44,964 nt of DNA from a virus. A program made the translations under genes and the position numbers. Positions 38,974 through 44,964 of the stretch are shown piece by piece (the first letter of the stretch is position 1; the number at the start of each line of letters is the position of its first letter). The stretch spans positions 1-44,964 of the IMG/VR virus record IMGVR_UViG_3300044974_000213; one strand, 5' to 3'. Under the pieces are notes generated by a model. It was not told where the DNA came from and ran no database searches. It saw nothing but the letters and a program-made list of their open reading frames with translations.

Positions 38974-40590
38974 TTAAATCTCCATAAAATCATCTGGTTG
39001 TAATAGTATTGAAGCTGATAACCTACCTGTTGGATAGTCATAATCAACACCTGGTACGTTTCCTGTTAGACCTGTGAATCTACATTTCAGTACTCTCATC
39101 TTAATATGATTTCTTATTCTATCATCATCATGTGACATGTCACGTGCGAATGCTATGATATCATTTGAAATCTGTTTAATTGAGCCTGAACCCTTAATAT
39201 CATCTAAAGATGGTAATTGACCTTCTTCAAATGATGTCTTACCTGTAGGTGTCTTTCTTAAATGTGATACTAAGCCAATCCATACGGGATATCTTTTACA
39301 TAATCTAAGTAAATCATTCATAGTTTTATCTATGGCTTCATTACCTGTTAATCCATCTACACCTTCTGAAACTAGGATTGTAATGTGATCGATGAATAGA
39401 TATTTACAACCCGATAATGCCATATATTCTAGCTTTTCAAATAGAGTTGAATCTTCCATAGAACCTTGATGATCTAATACCATAATTCTATCATCACCGA
39501 ACACTGCTCTAAAGCCTGATTCTAATTCATCCTCTGTTAACTCTCTATATGAAGGATTGATATTCAACGGAATACCTGAGAGTTTACGTGTAGTCTCAGC
39601 AGGTGATTCTTCTAATGATACAATACCTACCATTGCAGGGGTGGTATCTATAATATGCCACACAATTTCTCTGAGAATAGTTGACTTACCTGAGCCTGTA
39701 CCAGAAGTAAATAGTACAATCTCATTTTCACGCATACCTTTAGTCTTAGTATTTAATGCATCTAAACACATGGGATATGGTACAGATTCAATATCATTGT
39801 AAGCTTTTAAAGCTTCCCATAGTTCATCTCTACCTAAGATACCTACAGGCGTGTATTTAGACGCTTCCCAAATGGCAATTAATAATTGTTGACCGCCTTT
39901 CTCAAGTAACATTTGACTTGGATCTTTAACAGGCAATTTAGCTAATCTTACTTTATCAGCACCTATATATTTAATAGCTTCTGCTTTAGCTTTTTCACCA
40001 GCTTCATCAGTATCAAGGCATAATACTACTGTGTCAAATGATCTTACCCAATCTCTATGCGCTAAGAGTGTCTTAACATTAGATGCTGAGGGGATTGAGA
40101 CTACAGGATAAATTTTCCCATACTTATCTAATGATGCTTGTGCTACTGCCATTGCATCTAACTCACCCTCAGTTACAATCAACCTCTTACCGCCTGTGCC
40201 AAACTTATCCATACCGAATAAAGTTGTTGGTTTACCTATACATGAAAACATCTTAGGTAATTTTCTAACTTTATAAATACCTTCACCGTAAGGATAATAG
40301 TGTGTGTCTATTTCGCCATCTTCATTAAATGCTGATTTAACATCAAAGAATTCCGCTACTTCCTTAGATATCTTTCTATCTTTAAAGCCAGCAGTTCTTA
40401 GTTTTTCTACATCTAGTACAAAAGGTTTCTTAGGTTTTTCCACGTGAGTGAACTCCTTATTTTTGTTAGCGGGAAACCAAGTTTGACAGCTAAAGCATGT
40501 AGCTGTGCCGTTCTCATAGATCTGAAGTGCATCTGAAGAACCGCAATCTGGATTTGGACACGGTTGATTGTGAATTACTATTTTACCCAT
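38974..40590 (-). CDS. DNA primase-helicase (T7 gp4-like)
   Basis: A 538-residue protein starting MGKIVIHNQPCPNPDCGSSD. Zinc finger C11/C16/C32/C35 at the N-terminus, a Toprim domain with 'VTEGELDAMAV' near 138-148 and 'LDTDEAGEKAK', and a DnaB/RecA-type helicase with Walker A 'SGTGSGKST' near 296-304 and 'YLFIDHITILVSEG'. One polypeptide joins primase and helicase as in T7. It unwinds and primes DNA for the family A polymerase encoded upstream. Confidence 0.92.
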   Translation of the reverse strand: MGKIVIHNQPCPNPDCGSSDALQIYENGTATCFSCQTWFPANKNKEFTHVEKPKKPFVLDVEKLRTAGFKDRKISKEVAEFFDVKSAFNEDGEIDTHYYPYGEGIYKVRKLPKMFSCIGKPTTLFGMDKFGTGGKRLIVTEGELDAMAVAQASLDKYGKIYPVVSIPSASNVKTLLAHRDWVRSFDTVVLCLDTDEAGEKAKAEAIKYIGADKVRLAKLPVKDPSQMLLEKGGQQLLIAIWEASKYTPVGILGRDELWEALKAYNDIESVPYPMCLDALNTKTKGMRENEIVLFTSGTGSGKSTILREIVWHIIDTTPAMVGIVSLEESPAETTRKLSGIPLNINPSYRELTEDELESGFRAVFGDDRIMVLDHQGSMEDSTLFEKLEYMALSGCKYLFIDHITILVSEGVDGLTGNEAIDKTMNDLLRLCKRYPVWIGLVSHLRKTPTGKTSFEEGQLPSLDDIKGSGSIKQISNDIIAFARDMSHDDDRIRNHIKMRVLKCRFTGLTGNVPGVDYDYPTGRLSASILLQPDDFMEI

Positions 40591-41098
40591 CTTTTGGCCA
40601 TTGAATTAAACATTCTGGTGACATTTTAGTAATCATAGTTAATCGTACTCTGTGATCGTGTGATACATTTTCTTTGACATCCCATGATACTTTCTCGATT
40701 TGTTTATTATACCACTTGAGTGTTACTGGAGTTTCAACATGACATAATGACCATGTCTCTGCCCAAGCTAAGGAGCCTTTGGTAGTGTATTCATCAAGGA
40801 CAATAAACTTGAACTCTTTCTTCGGTCTGCTAGCGAAATGAGCCGCCAAACTGTTAGAGCTAGATTTATATCTACGCCAATCAGATTCTTGTCCATAAGT
40901 AGCTTTACCATATGATCTGTAATTCTTCTTGCCAAGATAGAATCTATCCAAGACCGTATCATATATAATGTAGATGAATCCCACATATTGTTTATTTCCT
41001 ACGTTCATCTGTCTATTAAAACACCAGTGTCCATTATCAAATTTACTAATATCTGAATTGGACACGGTGTGGTTTATTTTACCTTTAAATTCAGCCAT
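40583..41098 (-). CDS. GIY-YIG endonuclease-like protein
   Basis: A 171-residue protein starting MAEFKGKINHTVSNSDISKF. The central 'GFIYIIYDTVLDRFYLGKKNYR' is a GIY-YIG core, followed by 'ESDWRRYKSSSNSLAAHF', 'EFKFIVLDEYTTKGSLAWAETWSL', with the conserved Glu. Such proteins are common in phage replication clusters, either as homing or as recombination nucleases. It overlaps both neighbours by 8 nt, like an integral operon member rather than an inserted homing gene. Confidence 0.75.
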   Translation of the reverse strand: MAEFKGKINHTVSNSDISKFDNGHWCFNRQMNVGNKQYVGFIYIIYDTVLDRFYLGKKNYRSYGKATYGQESDWRRYKSSSNSLAAHFASRPKKEFKFIVLDEYTTKGSLAWAETWSLCHVETPVTLKWYNKQIEKVSWDVKENVSHDHRVRLTMITKMSPECLIQWPKDG

Positions 41099-41882
41099 CT
41101 CTAATTTCCTGTGCTAATGGCCAGTTATCAAAACAGAAATAATCATCATATGTATTCTGTATGTTGATAAGCTTTGCATTAGCTAATAAATATTCAGGCC
41201 ATTCATCACCATTAGCTTTTATATATTGTTCAATTACTGCCTCTTGGAATTCCTCATCTGTTGTGCAATGTGCTAAAGCTTTTGATGCTTTCACTGGCCC
41301 CATTTTCCAAATGCCAGGTATATTATCCGTGGCATCACCTTTTAATACTTGTTCGTAGAAGTTTCTTTTAGCATCAAGCTCTGAGACTTCTGTAATTGTT
41401 TTATGCTTTATATTATAGTGCTTTCCAGGGATCATTAATAGATCCTTATCTATTGAGCATATAACATAATCTATATTATGAGACCTACATTCATTTGCCC
41501 ATATACGTAATAAATCATCAGCTTCGCGCCCATCTGCAGCTATAGCAATCTCGTGCATTACTGCTAGCTTTCTTACAAATGGTACAAAAAGATTAGGTGG
41601 ACCCGCTGTACGATGCTTCTTATAGTCTACAAATATTTCGTCTCTATAGTTGCCCTCACCCTTAACAGCCATACAATAATCGTCTGCAAATGTCTCCTCC
41701 ATAATCACTTCTAACATACTTTCAAAGTTACGCCATATTGCTTTACGATACTCTGTATCTTCTTCTTTAGTGAATACTTGAGGTATTACGTTACCCTCAT
41801 CATCAAGATATGTGACACCATCAGTACGGTTGTAACAGCAGTTGTGGGCAAGTATATCACCATCAATCAATGCTATCAGCAT
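41091..41882 (-). CDS. 5'-3' exonuclease (T7 gp6/PolI N-domain type)
   Basis: A 263-residue protein starting MLIALIDGDILAHNCCYNRT. 'LIDGDILAH' and 'NYRDEIFVDYKKHRT', 'DGREADDLLRIWA', 'VICSIDKDLLMIPG' supply the acidic metal-binding residues, and 'KGDATDNIPGIWKMGPVKASKAL' is the helix-3-turn-helix DNA-binding motif. It removes RNA primers and helps degrade host DNA. It overlaps the MazG-like gene by 20 nt. Confidence 0.9.
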   Translation of the reverse strand: MLIALIDGDILAHNCCYNRTDGVTYLDDEGNVIPQVFTKEEDTEYRKAIWRNFESMLEVIMEETFADDYCMAVKGEGNYRDEIFVDYKKHRTAGPPNLFVPFVRKLAVMHEIAIAADGREADDLLRIWANECRSHNIDYVICSIDKDLLMIPGKHYNIKHKTITEVSELDAKRNFYEQVLKGDATDNIPGIWKMGPVKASKALAHCTTDEEFQEAVIEQYIKANGDEWPEYLLANAKLINIQNTYDDYFCFDNWPLAQEIRDG

Positions 41883-42171
41883 CTAAAACTCCCATTTCCT
41901 GAGACAATTTCATTCTTAATAATGTGCGATCAATCTTGTCTCTAATGTCAGGTACTCTTTCACAATTCAATCTAATATTACATTCTGATGAAAGAAGTAT
42001 TAAGATAGCTTGTACATCAGAAAGTTCTGATTTAAGCTTTTCTTTGTTAGTCTTTTCATACAGCTCGTATTTATGATCAAGTGTGAATCTTAAACATTTA
42101 GACGCTTCCTGTGCAGCTTCTGATAGTTCTTCCATTAAACATACAAGTAAATATTGCTCTTTATTCATCAT
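41863..42171 (-). CDS. MazG-like nucleotide pyrophosphohydrolase
   Basis: A 102-residue protein starting MMNKEQYLLVCLMEELSEAA. It is all-helical with E15-L-S-E18 and, later, 'LKSELSDVQAIL', the ExxE...ExxD metal-binding arrangement of MazG/dUTPase-like all-alpha NTP pyrophosphatases. It may cleave unwanted dNTPs or alarmone. The size fits a single MazG-like domain. Confidence 0.7.
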   Translation of the reverse strand: MMNKEQYLLVCLMEELSEAAQEASKCLRFTLDHKYELYEKTNKEKLKSELSDVQAILILLSSECNIRLNCERVPDIRDKIDRTLLRMKLSQEMGVLDADSID

Positions 42172-42754
42172 TTTCTCTCATAAATTTAACTATTACAATT
42201 CTGCCGTTTCTTTGATTGATGCCTTCAGATAACCATGGTTGTCGACCGTGATATAGCTTTGCATCATAGATCAACAATGTATTTGCCTTTGCGTTAAAGA
42301 ATTCATCTATTGACCATTGTCCATCATCTTCGTCAAATATATAGTGCTCTTTAGCTTTAGCATAATTGCCATACACAGGGTGACTGAAGAAAGCTGTACC
42401 TGTTATATCACTACTGTCTAAGTAAAAGAGAGCGGCTACAGTTGGTGTTTGGCCAAATATGTCTTGATCCGCATGTACTCTAAATTCTGTGTCATGTTTG
42501 CTAGTATTCAAACGAACAAATGATATGATATCCTTTAAATTCTTTCCTAGTGTTTCATTAATAATTTTGTTAATATTATCATTAATATCTCTAGGCATGT
42601 CAGCATAATAAATAAATGTGCCATTACCCTTAGGCATTCGTTTATAATTTGATGCCCTGCAGTATTGTCTTAATCGCAGAAAATCCTGCATTGATAATAC
42701 ATTATCAATACTAGTGAATCTCGTACCAATCGTTACCGATCTTTCCACTTCCAT
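42161..42754 (-). CDS. 2OG-Fe(II) dioxygenase
   Basis: About 197 residues starting MEVERSVTIGTRFTSIDNVL. The ATG has GGAG about 7 nt upstream and lies inside the end of the polymerase gene; a longer form is possible. 'EFRVHADQDIFG' supplies the H-x-D iron ligands, 'GTAFFSHPVYG' follows, and 'LLIYDAKLYHGRQP' gives the distal His, with 'NGRIVIVKF' as the 2-oxoglutarate-binding Arg. These enzymes hydroxylate proteins, small molecules or DNA bases. The substrate is unknown. Confidence 0.8.
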   Translation of the reverse strand: MEVERSVTIGTRFTSIDNVLSMQDFLRLRQYCRASNYKRMPKGNGTFIYYADMPRDINDNINKIINETLGKNLKDIISFVRLNTSKHDTEFRVHADQDIFGQTPTVAALFYLDSSDITGTAFFSHPVYGNYAKAKEHYIFDEDDGQWSIDEFFNAKANTLLIYDAKLYHGRQPWLSEGINQRNGRIVIVKFMRENDE

Positions 42755-44579
42755 CCATAATCTCCACACCAAATAGTTTAGGGCCGTCTGCAAACGCTTG
42801 TTTACCTATCTCAGCTGCTTGTTCAGCAAACTCTTCAGGCACCATAAAATCAATTTCATCATGCATCATAATCAAGGGTTGGTACGGAATTCCTGCAGAT
42901 TCGAGTCGCTCCATTGCAAGCATACATGCTGCTCCGCACGTAATTTTCTCTGCTGATTGCAGTAGATAGACAAGAAGCTTATGGAAGCTGTCAACATACA
43001 CACGAGTACCAGCCAAGCTAGGGATATAACCATCTCCCTTTTTCTTTGTGTTTCCATATATTTTCTCCAACTTTTCACTTAAGTCTTTAAACCCTGGAAC
43101 AGCTTTAATAAAGCCTGATTTCAATTTTTTACCCTTAACCTCATCATGTGAGCCAAAGATATATGACCAAAGCTTTCCACCACTGGCTCCGAATAAGAAT
43201 GCGTATAGAATTCTCTTAGCATTCGCTCTTGGTACTACATAATTCATCTTTAAATCTTTCTTTAAGATCTCAGTAAGAATATCAGCATTAAATTGATGAA
43301 TATCACCATTAAGTAATGTATCAATAAATGTAGGATCATTCAAATAATGTGCTAAGCCTCTAGCTTGATTACCTGATGAATCACAGCCTACAAGCTTCCA
43401 GCCAGGCTTACATGAGAACAATTCCCGCATTTCTCTACCCCATGGTGAATCTCCTGAAGGTACGTTAACAATAATAGAGTGTCTAGCACGCATACTTGGT
43501 GTACCAATTGTCATACAATCACCATGCAGATTGCCTTGATCATCTACGTTCTTTAACCATGTTGTTAAAATGCCTTGCCTAGCCTTTGCAGTTAAGAAAT
43601 CTTTATAGAGCTTACCATCACCACCTAAGAATTCTAAACTATCTTCTGTAATCTTAGGTGTAGTTTTCGCTTTTCTTCCTGTAATAGGATCAGCTTTATA
43701 ATTCCAATCATTAGGGACCCAACCATGTCTATATAGAAATATCTTTACATCTGTTACCGAGTCCAGACTAAGAGGTTCGACTTGAATACGGCAATACTCA
43801 CCATCGACAATGCGATCATCAGGATCGAACCCACTCCAAGGATCCACATCAAACCACCGAGCAGTATGCGCATCATAACATCCATCCTTTCTATATTTAG
43901 GTTTCTTTACTTCTACAATACCAAGTTTCTTATCTACAGCGACTATCTTTAAGCCAAGTTTTGAATTTAGTGCAGTATACGTCTTATCCATTTCAACTTG
44001 TAATCTGTCATAAAGTATATGTGCTTTATCTAAATCAAATGGCCATCCACCTAAGTTAGCTTCGGCACACCACTTACTTACTGCATGTTCTACTTTAATA
44101 TACTCTTTGACTTTAGGATTCTTTTCAGACACTTCAATCAATTCTTGCTTTAATATCTCTAATACCTTGACATTTAATGAAACGTCGTTATTACAGTATT
44201 CACCCATTTGTTCAGAATATCCAGACCAGTCTTCAAACTCTTGTTTAGGAAACTCTAAATATTCACCCCAACGTTTTAAACCATGCCCATCATTACCAAA
44301 CCTTCTATAATCTAATACTTGTGAAAGAATAAGTGTATCTACAGCTTTTACGCTCTTAGGTAATTCATAGTTGAATAGCTTCTTTAATACAGCTAAGTCA
44401 TATCCAATAATATTATGGCCCATAACTTGTCTAGCATTATTGAATAGTTGTATCCAATTCATATCTCCTTGCAAAAATTGCATTCGCTTATTAGCACTTA
44501 CATCATGAACAACCATGATCCACATTTGTGTTACGTCTTTTAATAATCCATCGGTTTCAATATCGAATACATAATTCAT
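42711..44579 (-). CDS. DNA polymerase family A with 3'-5' exonuclease
   Basis: About 622 residues starting MNYVFDIETDGLLKDVTQMW; GGAAAT precedes this ATG. The exonuclease is complete: D6-x-E8, 'GHNIIGYDLAVL' and 'YCNNDVSLNV'. Polymerase motif A is 'LVGCDSSGNQARGLAHYL' (Asp near 398), motif B 'RANAKRILYAFLFGASG' (Lys near 453) and motif C 'MMHDEIDF' (near 574). In motif B the residue equal to E. coli 762 is Tyr, as in T7, and the next motif Tyr (766 in Pol I) is Phe. It is the replicative polymerase of T7-like systems. Confidence 0.93.
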   Translation of the reverse strand: MNYVFDIETDGLLKDVTQMWIMVVHDVSANKRMQFLQGDMNWIQLFNNARQVMGHNIIGYDLAVLKKLFNYELPKSVKAVDTLILSQVLDYRRFGNDGHGLKRWGEYLEFPKQEFEDWSGYSEQMGEYCNNDVSLNVKVLEILKQELIEVSEKNPKVKEYIKVEHAVSKWCAEANLGGWPFDLDKAHILYDRLQVEMDKTYTALNSKLGLKIVAVDKKLGIVEVKKPKYRKDGCYDAHTARWFDVDPWSGFDPDDRIVDGEYCRIQVEPLSLDSVTDVKIFLYRHGWVPNDWNYKADPITGRKAKTTPKITEDSLEFLGGDGKLYKDFLTAKARQGILTTWLKNVDDQGNLHGDCMTIGTPSMRARHSIIVNVPSGDSPWGREMRELFSCKPGWKLVGCDSSGNQARGLAHYLNDPTFIDTLLNGDIHQFNADILTEILKKDLKMNYVVPRANAKRILYAFLFGASGGKLWSYIFGSHDEVKGKKLKSGFIKAVPGFKDLSEKLEKIYGNTKKKGDGYIPSLAGTRVYVDSFHKLLVYLLQSAEKITCGAACMLAMERLESAGIPYQPLIMMHDEIDFMVPEEFAEQAAEIGKQAFADGPKLFGVEIMDGSGKIGNDWYEIH

Positions 44580-44594
44580 ATATAATTTCCAAAT

Positions 44595-44623
44595 AAAAGG
44601 CACCCCAGTATTAGTGAGGTGCC
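44595..44623 (-). terminator. Terminator before the DNA polymerase gene
   Basis: On the minus strand GGCACCTCA pairs with TGGGGTGCC (one G-U pair) around a 7-nt loop, followed by TTTTATTT. It lies just after the DUF3310 gene and 16 nt before the polymerase start, so polymerase expression depends on read-through or attenuation. Confidence 0.75.
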
Positions 44624-44630
44624 GATTTTG

Positions 44631-44964
44631 TTATAGGATGCTTTCTACTTCTCCAACCTTTATCGGTCTGCCGGCCTTTTTATAGGCGATTAAGTACTTT
44701 AAGTACCATAAAGCTTTTTGGAGTTCTTGTAGAGAATCATCCTTTTGACCATTACGGTCAAGGTATTTTCTTATTTGTAATTCAACTGCTGCTTCGAATT
44801 TCGCTGGATCACGCAAAGTAGGTATTCTACTCATTGTATCTAACCATTGTAATTCATCTACATATCCCTTATAATGCTTAGGGTCTACTGCATTATTTAC
44901 TTCTTCAGGCTTGCGATAATTCATGAGATAATTATCTAAAGCTTCTTCGTCATGGAATACAATT
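44631..44964 (-). CDS. DUF3310 protein (T7 gp1.7-like), 5' end uncertain
   Basis: From MNYRKPEEVNNAVDPKHYKG there are 97 residues: 'VDPKHYKG', then 'AAVELQIRKYLDRNGQKDDSLQELQKALWYLKYLI', the DUF3310 signature seen in T7 gp1.7, a nucleotide kinase. The frame stays open upstream to the window edge (IVFHDEEALDNYL before the ATG), so the true start may lie outside. It begins the visible part of the replication operon. Confidence 0.8.
   Translation of the reverse strand, partial: IVFHDEEALDNYLMNYRKPEEVNNAVDPKHYKGYVDELQWLDTMSRIPTLRDPAKFEAAVELQIRKYLDRNGQKDDSLQELQKALWYLKYLIAYKKAGRPIKVGEVESIL

Noticed and set aside
1-44964. tRNA genes, CRISPR arrays, insertion sequences, integrase or attachment sites
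   Set aside because: None could be seen: no cloverleaf-like segments, regular spaced repeats, transposase or integrase motifs were noticed on either strand.

Overview
This window is part of the genome of a tailed double-stranded DNA bacteriophage. It is AT-rich and densely packed, and every convincing gene lies on the minus strand, so transcription runs from the right end to the left. The host cannot be named from the sequence. The AT-rich composition, the GH24 lysozyme and the class I ribonucleotide reductase would fit a phage of an AT-rich, probably Gram-negative and aquatic bacterium, but that is inference. No integrase or repressor is visible, and the replication genes resemble those of lytic phages.

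Right part (about 45 to 34 kb), replication and nucleotide supply: a DUF3310 (T7 gp1.7-like) protein, family A DNA polymerase, a 2OG-Fe(II) oxygenase, a MazG-like pyrophosphohydrolase, 5'-3' exonuclease, a GIY-YIG endonuclease-like protein, a T7 gp4-like primase-helicase, NrdB, NrdA and an ATP-dependent DNA ligase. Middle part (34 to 27.5 kb), accessory: many very small overlapping genes dominated by two expanded families of short proteins, two HNH-like proteins that lack the expected catalytic histidine, and a stand-alone 204-residue protein with its own conserved upstream motif and terminator.

Left part (27.2 to 0 kb), virion and lysis: small and large terminase with two overlapping membrane genes between them, a membrane-anchored coiled-coil protein, a run of baseplate or fibre genes with lectin-like and fibronectin-type domains, a GH24 lysozyme, the portal, an extraordinary 1775-residue protein, a zinc-ribbon protein, a Tad2-like (DUF2829) protein, scaffold, major capsid protein, head-tail connectors, tail tube, tail chaperones with a lambda-type -1 frameshift site, and the start of a tape measure protein. 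The tape measure and the G/GT chaperones indicate a long non-contractile (siphovirus-like) tail; no sheath gene is seen.

The most remarkable feature is the 1775-residue protein. Its N-terminus is a Mu gpF-type minor head protein, and the rest carries all the hallmark motifs of a T7/N4-type single-subunit RNA polymerase: the DxxxR motif, motif A Asp, motif B R-x3-K-x7-YG and motif C HD. Fusing the polymerase to a head protein would place it inside the virion for ejection with the DNA. In the same genome a 19-bp motif, AGGGTTAATTTAACGGGGT, occurs five times. All copies lie upstream of, or in leaders between, minus-strand transcription units: a pair before scaffold/capsid, a pair before terminase, and one before the isolated 204-residue gene. 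The motif contains a perfect small inverted repeat reminiscent of the hairpin promoters of N4 virion RNA polymerase. Together these suggest a virion-borne transcription system with its own promoters.
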